The translations under genes and the position numbers were made by a program. A stretch of 64,000 nt of DNA from Ecdyonurus torrentis. Its lineage: Eukaryota > Arthropoda > Insecta > Ephemeroptera > Heptageniidae. The DNA lies in assembly GCA_949318235.1 (NCBI GenBank), contig OX439130.1, positions 39,634,335 to 39,698,334 of the forward strand, read 5' to 3'. This document shows, in pieces, positions 37,418-49,597 of the stretch; position 1 is the first letter of the stretch; every line of letters starts with the position of its first letter. A model generated the notes under the pieces. That model ran no database searches and was not told the DNA's origin. It saw nothing but the letters and a program-made list of their open reading frames with translations.

Positions 37418-38800
37418 GTCAAGATAATGAAATAGAAGATCATAGAATCGTTGCAATTCAAGACAATATTACTACATTAATGACCTCGAAAATTTAGTTT
37501 CAAGTCTTTGTTGTGTAGTTTTTGTTGAGAAACCTTATAGATAGATGTAGTACTGTCATTCTATAGTATAGTATTTCACTCAAAGAAGCTCTATTTTAAT
37601 AGTTTTGGTTTTTTAATACTTATAAAATTATTTTAAATAAATACATTAATTTAATTATTTATTTATTTTTAAAAGTAAAAAGTATTTTCAATTAGTGTGT
37701 AATATAAAATTAATATTCAACCATAAAGTTGATAGTCTTTTAAAAGGTTTACTGGGTTTCACTCAATAAGCTATCATGGTGTATGTTAGGCTTTATATGT
37801 GACCGGTACCAACATCGTAGCTATAAGTTATAAAACATTAAGTATATTGAAAATTCTTTTAAAGTTGACAGCTGTGGCAATAGTGCACAGACATCAGCTA
37901 AAAAGGAGATTACAAAACAATGTTTTTTTATTTTCCTTCGTTGCTGAAAGCCCAAGGTCCGAAAGGCGAAGTGAGGAATGCAATGTTGCCATTCACTTCT
38001 ATTGTTTGTAACTTATTTCTATATAGTCGGTACATATGTACAATTCTATAGTACCTTCTGATAAAGGCTATTTTATTAATAAAATAGTAAATAATTTTTC
38101 TTTAGAAAGCACAAAAGGCATGCACCCACTTACATGTTCCTCTGACCTAACATAAATTTTTTGTTAGAGTGTTTTACAATATTGAGTACAATATTGAGTA
38201 ATAGTATACTTATACTATTTGACAATTATAGTAATATTTTAAAATTTTATTTTATTATAACCATAATAATCTTAAATGTAATATGTTTTTAATTAAGATT
38301 GTTTAAATTAAAAATGTGTATACATATAAATGTGAAGATTTATAAAATAGAAATTTTATACAATATTTTGATCAAATATTTGTTCTAAACAATTCCAAAT
38401 AATAGCATGAATTTTTTCTATCAAAATTTGCATTAAAAGTTGCATTTTTGTTTGATAATACATTTTGAAGCATACGTGATACAGCTATACTTTTTTTTAT
38501 AGCTTTTCTATTTTTATTTTTGACAAATGACAGATAACAAATACATAGAATACAATTTTCCACACAAGCTAGAAATGAAAGAAGTATCTAGATGTATAAG
38601 CTTTATTGTACGTTGAAAAATGCATTTTCCTTTTCTTGCATTTCCAGTCAATAATCCAAACTTGAATTTTCTAACGAAGAAGAAGCAAAAAGTGAGCAAC
38701 ATGTTTTTCTTCTTTTGTTCTACAAACATAAGCTCTTTCTATTTTTACATTTTCCTCAAAGTCGCTGATCCAGGGATCATAAATATTTTCGTCAGCCAAC
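34880..38800. other. AT-rich non-coding stretch
   Basis: No gene, RNA or element recognised apart from the compound microsatellite at 37334-37412. Short frames at 37799-38011 and 38372-38844 lie on both strands and have no recognisable content. Confidence 0.5.
37334..37412. repeat. compound (TG)n(TA)n(GA)n microsatellite
   Basis: Three dinucleotide blocks directly abut: about 8 TG, about 17 TA and about 14 GA copies. Confidence 0.95.
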
Positions 38801-39339
38801 AAAAGAATAGACAAGGAAAGCGAAATTTTGGGGGTAGTTTTTAGTACATATTCTGATAGAGCATAAAAAGATCTATCTCTGGTAAAAATTTGAAAACTTT
38901 TGGTTGAAAACTCGAATTTTAATCGAAGATTTTCTACCTTTATCGCAGGGCTGACATGAACCTTACGTCGTGCATTCTTATTTTGGAGCCATTATAGAAA
39001 GTGAGTGTTCCAGAATTAGTGGAATAAATTGATAATTAATATCTCCGTTCATAATTAAGCTATTTAAATAAAACTACCATCCATTGATAGGAAAAATGTT
39101 GATGTTTTTGCCATACCCCTATTGTTATCCTCCCTTATAAATTTCACCCCTTCCAGGGGTGACTTCCAAAGACACGAACTGCAACATAGCTGTTTCAATT
39201 ATTTTTTTTTATACTAATATGTAGAAGTTCTTCGATTTTGATAGAACCAACAAAGTTACCAGTGTGACTTACCCAAATAGGGATTTTAGTTACCAAAAAT
39301 GAAAAAATCGAACCCTGAAGATTAAAGGGTGCCACCCCT

Positions 39340-40550
39340 GCAAATAAGGGTGTCAGTAGGGTACAAAAATAGAATCAACCGATTTGGGCAAATGAGGTAT
39401 TGTATCCGGGGTAACTTGAAGCGCCAAAGACAGTGGTGGCAAATAAAAGGTTCTAAATTTACCCCTCACAAGTTTAGGGGTAGTTTACCCCTGAAATTCA
39501 AGTTCTCGTATCGGGACAATACAAACGCTGAAACCTGTGTAACTTAACATGCCAAAGACAAAATGACAGTTTAAAGTTGATTATTTCCCCCTCCCCCCCA
39601 CCACGTGTTTAGGGGTGGTTTACCCCTGAATATCAAGTTCTCGTATCGGAACACAACCAACTTTGAAACCTGGGTAACTTGACACGCCAAAGACGAAAAT
39701 GACACTTAAAAGTTGAATATTTCACCCCCAAACGTGTTTAGGGGTGGTTTACCCCTAAAATTTAAATTCTCGTATCGGGACACAACCAACTTTGAAACCT
39801 GGGTAACTTGACATGCCAAAGACAAAAACGACAGTTAAAAATTGATTATTTCAACCCACACGTGTTTAGGGGTGGTTTACCCCTGAAATTCAAGTTCTCG
39901 TATCTGGACACAACCAACTTTGAAACCTGGGTAACTTGACACGCCAAGGACAAAAATGACATTTAAAAGTTGATTATTTCCCCCCCACACGACTTTAGGG
40001 GTAGTTTACCCCTGAAATTCATGTTCTCGTATCAGGACACAACGAACAATGAAACCTGCATAACTGGGAACGCTAAAGACTATGGGGACAATTTAAAATT
40101 TCTTTTTCGACCCTCTAACGATTTTAGGGGTAGTTTACCCGTGAAATTTAAGTTCTCGTATCGGGACGCAAAAAACATGAAAGTCTAAGTAACTTGAAAA
40201 GCCAAAATCAATATTGACAGTAAAGAGATTTTAATTTTAACCCCTCACGAGTTTAGGGGTAGTGTACCCCTGAAATTTAAGTTCTCGTATCGGGACAAAA
40301 TGAACGAGGAAACTTGTGGAACTGGACATGCCAAAGACAAAAATGACAGTTTAAATTGTCCTATTTTACCCCGACACGAGTTTAGGGGTAGTTTACCCGT
40401 GGAATTCAAGTACTCGTATCGGGACGCAAAATACATGGAGGTCTAAGTAACTTGAAAAGCCAAATATGATGTTGACAGTAAAAAGGTTCTAATTTAACCC
40501 CCTTACGAGTTTAGGGGTAGTTTTTCCCTGAATTTCAATTTTTTTTTTGG
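39340..40550 (+). repeat. tandem ~125-bp units, left arm (about 9 copies)
   Basis: Each unit holds the motif AGGGGTAGTTTACCCCTGAA followed by TTCAAGTTCTCGTATCGGGA, a variable middle with GAAACCTGGGTAACTTGACA, then GCCAAAGACAAAAATGACAG and a spacer ending in a C-rich string. Motif positions recur near 39475, 39609, 39730, 39867, 40007, 40126, 40254, 40383 and 40511. The first part of the unit is itself a short inverted repeat (AGGGGT/ACCCCT). Adjacent copies differ by scattered substitutions, so the array is not newly expanded. Confidence 0.9.
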
Positions 40551-40800
40551 ATTGCACAAACAAGGAAGTTTGAGTATCATGATAATATATGCCATAGCCA
40601 ATACTGATACAACTAATTAAAACAGCATTTCCTTCATTGACTCATTAAAGGCTCTGGATACTTAAAAAAGAAGGGTTTTATACTTCAATGGGACCAAATT
40701 TCTGATGACCTTTCAAAATTGCCATCGCTCTAGCTCACGGTATATCGGAGCACGGCACTTTAAACGCACTCGCCGTACTCGCCGCCGAAATTTTGCACCA

Positions 40801-40989
40801 GGCAGTTGTGACGTACAGTCCATGCCACCTGAAGATGTTCGCGATTAATCGAAATCGAACCACGAGCCAATAGATACCCAAGCGGCGCTCAAGTTTACTA
40901 GTAGGTGGGGTAATGTTAACTAAATGGAGAATTTTTATATGCTCTCTTATTAGTCGCATCCTTAGGTGGCGCGGACTGTAGCAACTGCC
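40801..40989. repeat. nested 189-bp inverted-repeat segment, left arm
   Basis: GGCAGTTGTGACGTACAGTC...CCACCTGAAGATG at 40801-40837 is the imperfect complement of CATCCTTAGGTGGCGCGG...AACTGCC at 40957-40989. It is less AT-rich than the rest and carries CpGs, and is mirrored at 42196-42384. It may be an older small MITE captured before the arms were duplicated. Confidence 0.6.
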
Positions 40990-41616
40990 CAACTCCAGCA
41001 CCCTATAACCAGGGCGAACCTCTTTGAACCGACCCTCTGCACTCTTAGTCCTTAGCAATCAACCCATCTCACCTGATTGTGGGTACAACCTTTTACTGTT
41101 TTAACCCTGAAAGTTTGTAGCTTTTTAATTACCCTTTTTAGGGGTTGTAAAGGTAGCAATAATCGATTACAAGGGTGCAAAGTAGAACTTTTATATAGAA
41201 AATTTAATGCACGTTAACAAAAATTAAAAGTTCAACCATGAAGGTTTTTAAAGATGAGTAACCCAAGTGAAGGGACCCAAAGGTTATCTTTCACCACCCG
41301 CTAGGTCCGGCCCCTGTGGGTCATTTAGGGGTGTACAGTACTAAAAATTAAAGTTCTCCGATTTGGGCGCAGAAAACGTTGCAATCGGAGTAAATTAATC
41401 TATTAAAGACGATGGTTAGCACAAAAGCGTTAAATACACATCTTTTGAGGATAAAAGGGGAGGTTCAACCCTAAAATTCAAGAACCCCAATTTAGATGCA
41501 CCATTCGTCAAAATCAGTGTAACTTGACTTCCATACAACGATAGTAAGCACAAAGGAGTTATAATCTCATCATTTGAAGATTAAAGGGGCGGTTCAACCG
41601 TAAATTCAATTAGACC

Positions 41617-41697
41617 GATTTAACCCTTAATATATAACCCTTAAGTGCTTGTAATAATTTTTAAAAGCTTCAGTTTTATGCTTCAGTCATCACAATT
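41617..41697. other. spacer between foldback arms
   Basis: 81 bp of AT-rich single-copy sequence separating the two arms. It would form the loop of a folded transcript or cruciform. Confidence 0.8.
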
Positions 41698-42195
41698 GGT
41701 CTAATTGAATTTAGGGTTGAACCGCCCCTTTAATCCTCAAAAGATGTGTATTTAACGCTTTTGTGCTAACCATCGTCTTTAATAGATTAATTTACTCCGA
41801 TTGCAACGTTTTCTGCGCCCAAATCGGAGAACTTTAATTTTTAGTACTGTACACCCCTAAATGACCCACAGGGGCCGGACCTAGCGGGTGGTGAAAGATA
41901 ACCTTTGGGTCCCTTCACTTGGGTTACTCATCTTTAAAAACCTTCATGGTTGAACTTTTAATTTTTGTTAACGTGCATTAAATTTTCTATATAAAAGTTC
42001 TACTTTGCACCCTTGTAATCGATTATTGCTACCTTTACAACCCCTAAAAAGGGTAATTAAAAAGCTACAAACTTTCAGGGTTAAAACAGTAAAAGGTTGT
42101 ACCCACAATCAGGTGAGATGGGTTGATTGCTAAGGACTAAGAGTGCAGAGGGTCGGTTCAAAGAGGTTCGCCCTGGTTATAGGGTGCTGGAGTTG

Positions 42196-42384
42196 GGCAG
42201 TTGCTACAGTCCGCGCCACCTAAGGATGCGACTAATAAGAGAGCATATAAAAATTCTCCATTTAGTTAACATTACCCCACCTACTAGTAAACTTGAGCGC
42301 CGCTTGGGTATCTATTGGCTCGTGGTTCGATTTCGATTAATCGCGAACATCTTCAGGTGGCATGGACTGTACGTCACAACTGCC
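42196..42384. repeat. nested 189-bp inverted-repeat segment, right arm
   Basis: Exact mirror position of the left-arm segment (coordinates sum to 83185), with the same terminal inverted motifs. Confidence 0.6.
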
Positions 42385-42639
42385 TGGTGCAAAATTTCGG
42401 CGGCGAGTACGGCGAGTGCGTTTAAAGTGCCGTGCTCCGATATACCGTGAGCTAGAGCGATGGCAATTTTGAAAGGTCATCAGAAATTTGGTCCCATTGA
42501 AGTATAAAACCCTTCTTTTTTAAGTATCCAGGGCCTTTAATGAGTCAATGAAGGAAATACTGTTTTAATTAGTTGTATCAGTATTGGCTATGGCATATAT
42601 TATCATGATACTCAAACTTCCTTGTTTGTGCAATCCAAA

Positions 42640-44075
42640 AAAAAAATTGAAATTCAGGGAAAAACTACCCCTAAACTCGTAAGGGGGTTAAATTAGAACC
42701 TTTTTACTGTCAACATCATATTTGGCTTTTCAAGTTACTTAGACCTCCATGTATTTTGCGTCCCGATACGAGAACTTAAATTCCACGGGTAAACTACCCC
42801 TAAACTCGTGTCGGGGTAAAATAGGACAATTTAAACTGTCATTTTTGTCTTTGGCATGTCAAGTTCCACAAGTTTCCTCGTTCATTTTGTCCCGATACGA
42901 GAACTTAAATTTCAGGGGTACACTACCCCTAAACTCGTGAGGGGTTAAAATTAAAATCTCTTTACTGTCAATATTGATTTTGGCTTTTCAAGTTACTTAG
43001 ACTTTCATGTTTTTTGCGTCCCGATACGAGAACTTAAATTTCACGGGTAAACTACCCCTAAAATCGTTAGAGGGTCGAAAAAGAAATTTTAAATTGTCCC
43101 CATAGTCTTTAGCGTTCCCAGTTATGCAGGTTTTATTGTTCGTTGTGTCCTGATACGAGAACATGAATTTCAGGGGTAAACTACCCCTAAAGTCGTGTGG
43201 GGGGGAAATAATAAACTTTTAATTGTCATTTTTGTCTTTGGCGTGTCAAGTTACCCAGGTTTCAAAGTTGGTTGTGTTCCGATACGAAAACTTAAACTTG
43301 AGGGGTTAACTACCCCTAAACACGTGTGAGGGTGAAATAATTACCTTTTAACTGTCATTTTTGTCTTTGGCGCGTCAATTTACCCAGGTTTCAAAGTTGG
43401 TTGTGTCTAGATACGAGAATTTGAATTTAAGGGGTAAGCCACCCCTAAACAAGTTTGGGGGTGAAATATTCAACTTTTAACTGTCGTTTTCGTCTTTGGC
43501 GTGTCAAGTTACCCAGGTTTCAAAGATGGTTGTGTTCCGATACGAAAACTTAAACTTGAGGGGTTAACCACCCCTAAACACGTGTGAGGGTGAAATAATT
43601 AACTTTTAACTGTCATTTTTGTCTTTGGCGTGTCAATTTACCCAGGTTTCAAAGTTGGTTGTGTCCCGATACGAGCATTTGAATTTAAGGAGTAATCCAC
43701 CCCTAAACACGTTTGGGGGTGAAATATTCAACTTTTTAGTGTCATTTTCGTCTTTGGCGTGTCAAGTTACCCAGGTTTCAAAGTTGGTTGTGTTCCGATA
43801 CGAGAACTTGATATTCAGGGGTAAACCAATCTTAAACACGTGGTGGGGGGGGGGGGGAATAATCAACTTTTAACTGTCATTTTGTCTTTGGCATGTCAAG
43901 TTACACAGGTTTCAGCGTTTGTATTGTCCCGATACGAGAACTTGAATTTCAGGGGTAAACTACCCCTAAACTTGTGAGGGGTAAATTTAGAACCTTTTAT
44001 TTGCCACCACTGTCTTTGGCGCTTCAAGTTACCCCGGATACAATACCTCATTTGCCCAAATCGGTTGATTCTATT
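42640..44075 (-). repeat. tandem ~125-bp units, right arm (about 11 copies)
   Basis: Same unit as in the left arm, read on the minus strand. AAACTACCCCTAAAC-type motifs recur about every 125-130 bp from about 42665 to 43960. A G14-like run at about 43845 expands the C-rich spacer of one unit. Confidence 0.9.
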
Positions 44076-44094
44076 TTTGTACCCTACTGACACC

Positions 44095-44102
44095 CTTATT
44101 TG
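44095..44102. other. hAT target site duplication, left
   Basis: CTTATTTG, identical to 44782-44789. The empty site in the opposite arm (39341-39348) has a single complementary copy. Confidence 0.93.
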
Positions 44103-44347
44103 TAGGCTGACCATAATTAAAAGTGTGCAACCCGGGACACTGCAGAGCAATGCACAGAAGAGACCAAGAGGTCCGCGCGAAGCGCGGCCGGTGGTCCCCG
44201 CCGGAGGTGAAAAATTTTCAGAAAAGGGGGCGTGGCCTCCGAAATTTCATCAGTTTTGTGTCTTTTTGCAAGAGTTTATTTAAAAGTGCATGGATTTTTT
44301 TCAATGCTTTCTGTCGTCTATTTTTAACCTTTTTCCTGCAAAAAAAA

Positions 44348-44383
<36 letters not shown>

Positions 44384-44781
44384 CAAACAAATTATGAAAC
44401 AATTTTTTAATAATTAATAATAGTTATATCACAAATAACATACGTAACCGACGTAACGTATGGTATGTGATGTGTACGTCCTATTTGAGCCGAAACACCC
44501 ACTCTCAAAAAAAAAATTTAATAAATAAATAAAATTTTGGCGTAACTATGGTGTATAATTTTAATATGCTACGAAAAATATTACGAAAATGCATCGACTA
44601 TCTTTCGACGTTTTTTTTTTTTTTTTTTTTTTTTTCTCCGTGAGCTTTTAATTGTATACTTTTTATTAAAATTCCTGCAAAATATAAAACCGGGACATTG
44701 ACGATTTTTGCAAAATCTTGCCGGGACTTAAGTGCTGAAACCGGGACTGTCCCGGCTAATCCGGGACGGATGGTCAGCCTA
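44103..44781. mobile_element. 679-bp hAT-type MITE with 8-bp target duplication
   Basis: Terminal inverted repeats are TAGGCTGACCAT and ATGGTCAGCCTA. CTTATTTG flanks both sides exactly (44095-44102 and 44782-44789), the 8-bp duplication characteristic of hAT elements. Subterminal CCGGGAC motifs recur (CCCGGGACACTG at left; CCGGGACTGTCCCGG and CCGGGACGG at right), as in many animal hAT elements. The interior has a GC-rich hairpin (CGCGCGAAGCGCG near 44176), an (AAT)n stretch at 44349-44379 and a T run at about 44610-44635. No transposase. Its target exists uninterrupted in the other arm. Confidence 0.93.
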
Positions 44782-44789
44782 CTTATTTG
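44782..44789. other. hAT target site duplication, right
   Basis: CTTATTTG, the second copy of the 8-bp duplication. Confidence 0.93.
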
Positions 44790-45329
44790 CAGGGGTGGCA
44801 CCCTTTAATCTTCAGGGTTTGATTTTTTCATTTTTGGTAACTAAAATCCCTATTTGGGTAAGTCACACTGGTAACTTTGTTGGTTCTATCAAAATCGAAG
44901 AACTTCTACATATTAGTATAAAAAAAATAACTGAAACAGCTATGTTGCAGTTCGTGTCTTTGGAAGTCACCCCTGGAAGGGGTGAAATTTATAAGGGAGG
45001 ATAACAATAGGGGTATGGCAAAAACATCAACATTTTTCCTATCAATGGATGGTAGTTTTATTTAAATAGCTTAATTATGAACGGAGATATTAATTATCAA
45101 TTTATTCCACTAATTCTGGAACACTCACTTTCTATAATGGCTCCAAAATAAGAATGCACGACGTAAGGTTCATGTCAGCCCTGCGATAAAGGTAGAAAAT
45201 CTTCGATTAAAATTCGAGTTTTCAACCAAAAGTTTTCAAATTTTTACCAGAGATAGATCTTTTTATGCTCTATCAGAATATGTACTAAAAACTACCCCCA
45301 AAATTTCGCTTTCCTTGTCTATTATGTTT

Positions 45330-46406
45330 CCAACATTCCATCGTATTTTTACTCTCAATAATCACGCCATAAAATTATTTACTTTACCATTTCCTTCTCA
45401 CAAAATAAAAAATATTAACAAATTCTATTTTTTTTTTAATTAATTTATATTTAATAAATATAAAATCTTATTATAGAGTTTTGAAGACAATATTAGGAGA
45501 AATTTGAAATAATTAAATTAAAATTTAATATAAAAAAGGAGACAAAATCATTAAAACATTTGTAATGAAATTACATCACAAATACATATGAAAAGTTATT
45601 AATTGATCAAAGCTAAATTTTTATATTTTTTCCTCTCTCAGTTGCTCAAACACCTTTTCTTTTATAATGTTTTTTTCTTTCATCTTGACATGAAAGTGAT
45701 ATTGAACAACGTCTTCCTTATTCGCGTCCTTGGAGATTTAATGAGGAAAATAATAAAAGTAACAAGATCATGATAATGAGATACGATATAATATGATAGC
45801 ATAGAAGAAGAGAGAGAAAAAGAAAGAATAAGATGATACCAGGATAAGTAAAGACAGTATGATAGATAAAATATCAGAGCAAAGAAAACTCGGTGAGGTG
45901 TGACCAAAGTGAAGAGCAGCAAACTTATTTATATATATATAAAAATGATAAATTTGACTGTCCTGAGTGAGAGGCTATTAATCAAAATGTCTGCTCTCAA
46001 TAGATAACGTGTGACATCATCTCATGCATGCCTTCTCAATAGGATCACAATTACACCTGCCTGCTGACAATCAATAAGAATATTGTGCTCTACAGGAGAG
46101 CTGTCTTTACTATGCATACTAGCTCATTTATCACGTAATATAAAATACTGACACGTACAACTTTAAAATTAAAATTTACACGACATGGAAACATTTGAGA
46201 CATATTGTGTTGCGTTATTTAAATAGAGAAATTGCGTTTGATTACGTTTTTTTACGAATTTAACATTTTTTTATGAACTATACATAACAAATATTAATTT
46301 TACAACCAAACATTTGGAATTGCTTTTCAATTATTTAATTGCTATTTCAAAGAATTTAAAAATTGTCCGACCGGTTGCATACTCATCAGGATACTTCATA
46401 TATATA

Positions 46407-46461
<55 letters not shown>

Positions 46462-49435
46462 CTTTCTATATATTTTCTTCAGTAATTCTGCTGTCTCTGT
46501 GTTTCTCTCTACGAAGAAACAAAAATTAAAATAATTATAAGAACTCAAGTAGTAATTAAAAGTTATTAAGCATTCTTATCCTGAATTTGCATAAAATAAC
46601 GGAGAAAAATATTAATCAATGTACTTTTGCATTATGAAAATTGTACTAGACAAATTGAAGTAAAACACTACTTGACGAGTTTCTCCTTAGCTTGCTTGTG
46701 ATTTAAATGCAAATACTTGGGAGTAAAACCTCTTATAATATGTTGATATAGAACAAGCTGTGGGTGTTAAGCCTGTCACATTTTGCAGGCAAAGTGCGTG
46801 CAATTAGTACAACTCGAGTGCAGGGATTTGGACTGAAGAACGCAGCAAACTACTTGTTCTTTAAGTAAAGTATTATACTGTACGTGTGTTGATGTATAAT
46901 CTGATTAATTTGGACCTTGTCTTGACAGTTAGGTACAGAAAATTTAATTTATTTCAAGTAATAAAGTAGGTTGAGTATTTTACGTTTTATGAAATTTTTT
47001 CCAAGTTTGTTATAATTATAATTAAACTTAGCAAAAAAAATATATATATAACAATAAAAAACTTGAAAAATTCGTGTGTTTTTTATAGCTAGGGCAACTT
47101 TATTTTTCCTTATCGTGCACAGGTATCGCTCATTTCAAATGGCAGTTCTTGGTTAAGTTAATGATTATTTAAAAAGAATCGCACGTTTGTAAATCTCACA
47201 GATATAGCTTGTGATAGAAGACAAGGTTTTCAATATCAATTGTTAAATATTATAATTTTGATATAAAATAAATCATAAGACTAAGTTTCATGCAATCTCA
47301 ATTATGAACTAACCAGTGTTTTTATTTATTTATTTATTGTAGGTTGAAAAGAGTAAACATTTTAAAACTCAATTTTTTCATGTTTAATGCAATCAAATTT
47401 TAATAATTAAAATATTAATTTAGAAACACTTAATTTATTAAAAAGAATTTAAAAAAATAATAATATAGCTTCTTTTTAAACATAATTTTCCTTGTAATAA
47501 TCCAATTGCGTAAACCAGTTAACAAATTATATAAACTTTTGATTTGACATGTCAGACTAGAATATTTTTCTTTCTAACTTTCTCTCAAGCTGCTGAGCGA
47601 GAATACTAAATTATCTAAAATATTTACTACTCAAACAAGAAAAGTGCTTTTTCCTGAAATTATTAACGTGTCTTTTTAAAGAGTATGTTTGCATAAATAC
47701 AAAGAAATTTAAATTTCACGTCTTGAATAAGTTTTCACGCTAGCAAACTTGATATTTTACACTCGGCAAACTTATATTTTAAAATAAAATAAATAATGTG
47801 AATAGTAAAGAAACTTTTTAAAACTTATAAAAATGTCAAACTATGATAAAATCATCACAAAATATAAGATTTTATATATTTAGCAAAGTTTATCTTGATC
47901 ATTTCTATATATAAGATATAATAAAATCTATAATATTTAAAAGAAAATAATTAAATACATATAAAAAATTTATATTAATAAATAATAAAATTACAATACA
48001 AATTTTTAATTAAAAAAAATTCACAAAAAGTTCTTTCTTTATTAAGAAGAAATATTTTATGCGTAGATTTTTGAAATGAAAGTTTAGCCGGCTTCTTATA
48101 TTTTAAAACTTATCTTCCTTTCTACATTGATTTATATTACTTCATTAATATTTAAAATTTTAATGTCAAAATTAATTGCTTTACTTAATAAATATAATTT
48201 TACTATTTTATGACTTCATATTTTTTCTCTCTCCCTCTCTTTTTTAAATACTTGATTAAATGTTGTGACTTTTGCAATTAAATTTTCTTTAATAGTGTAC
48301 GTATTTAAAATTTATTTCAGTTTATACTTTTTTTTTACAAAATAGGTTGAGGTTAATTAATAACAATTTAATTATAACTTATAATATTTATAAATTTATG
48401 GAAATACATTATCATCTTATTGATTTTTATTTATTTTGAGGAAAATATTTTGAAAAAAATAACTATTCAATAAATAGAGCTTCACATTAAAAAATTGTAA
48501 TTGGTTCTTTTTCTTATATGAGTTGCAGTGAGAATAATTTTACCTTACACAATATATATTATATAAGTTGAAATTTTATTATTATTATATAATTATTATT
48601 AGTATCAACTAGGTAGTGTCGTACGGTCGTGTTTCTGCAATTGCAACACCGTCCTATAGAGAGCCATTGTTATCATTCTAACAAGATCTAAACTAAACCC
48701 AATTATAGTGTTATGCAGAAATATGACATATTCCACCGCAACCACCTCTGAATACCCTTGACTTTGCCCTGCATTATGAAAGTAAGTTTTGTAAAATGTG
48801 ATGAACTATTTAATCAAAAAGCATTTAAAAAAATACTTGTTTTAAATACTGTAATTATAGCCTCGATCATTGATTAATTTTTCAAAACTTTTACACAACT
48901 TTAACATCAATTATACGCTTATAGATCCTGAACCAAACGTCGTAACTTTTCTGAGTTATACACAAAAATAACAAAATCCCAAATGGGCTCTTATTATTAT
49001 ATTTAATATCCACGAAAATTCTCAATCTTAAAATGATGATTTTATTTTCAAATCACTCTAAAGAAAAATGTTTTCAACATTCTCTATACTTTTTTTTTAA
49101 ATTCATCGACAATTTTTTTTTTTTTTTCAAATCCTTTTTTGTATTTTACAAAATTTGCAAAACAATTTTATGGTATTTTGAGTTGAAAGTCTTTCTATAG
49201 AAAAAGAAAATGTAAGGAAACATAAATAGAAATTTGCACAACATAAAATACTTTTATCACATTTTTTTCCCTTTCTTTATGCAAAAATTCTTGTGATAAA
49301 TTTTGTTGAGAAAGCGATCTGCTTATTCAGGACATATATTAGCTTTGTGCGCCGGCTCTGTTCTGTGTAGTATCAATGCAAAAGACACGTAATTCCGAGG
49401 CGTGCTGGGAATCCTTCATGAAAGAAATGTATAGA
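45330..49435. other. AT-rich non-coding stretch with CT tract
   Basis: No gene is supportable. A patch at 46745-46860 and another at 48608-48785 are less AT-biased, but have no recognisable frame, RNA or element. Confidence 0.5.
46409..46457. repeat. (CT)n microsatellite
   Basis: About 24 copies. Confidence 0.95.
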
Positions 49436-49436
49436 G

Positions 49437-49597
<161 letters not shown>

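Larger units (their letters stand above)
38806..41616 (+). repeat. left arm of foldback element
   Basis: From outside in: about 500 bp of diverged sequence, about nine tandem ~125-bp units, a 500-bp low-copy segment with a nested inverted repeat, then diverged units. It contains the pre-insertion (empty) site of the right-arm hAT element: CAAATAAG occurs once, at 39341-39348. Confidence 0.9.
38810..45319. mobile_element. 6.5-kb foldback element (giant inverted repeat)
   Basis: The left arm (38806-41616) and right arm (41698-45323) are inverted copies separated by an 81-bp spacer. The outer ends read GACAAGGAAAGCGAAATTTT and its complement, each bordered by TA (38808-38809 and 45320-45321), a possible 2-bp target duplication. 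Identity is very high: the segment 40735-41058 is mirrored at 42127-42450 with an identical translation. Differences are mainly a 679-bp hAT insertion in the right arm, about two more tandem units in the right arm, and about 129 bp missing near its inner end. Arms made of internal tandem repeats resemble Foldback-type elements. No transposase frame is visible. An inverted segmental duplication is an alternative explanation. Confidence 0.88.
41698..45323 (-). repeat. right arm of foldback element
   Basis: Inverted copy of the left arm. Compared with it, the right arm lacks about 129 bp near the centre, has about 11 instead of 9 tandem units, and carries the hAT-type insertion at 44103-44781. 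Confidence 0.9.

Noticed and set aside
39329..40188. 72-codon frames with a repeating 'RGSLPLKFKFSYRD' pattern, as a repeat protein
   Set aside because: The pattern is the ~125-bp tandem unit translated. Frames break between units and occur on both strands of the two arms.
42115..42200. tRNA-like boxes (GGTTCGCCCTG) inside the foldback arm
   Set aside because: The B-box match is poor and no A box at a sensible distance was found.
42127..42450. 107-codon frame as a transposon-encoded protein
   Set aside because: Identity with the left-arm copy reflects arm duplication, and the segment contains a nested inverted repeat. No known domain is visible.
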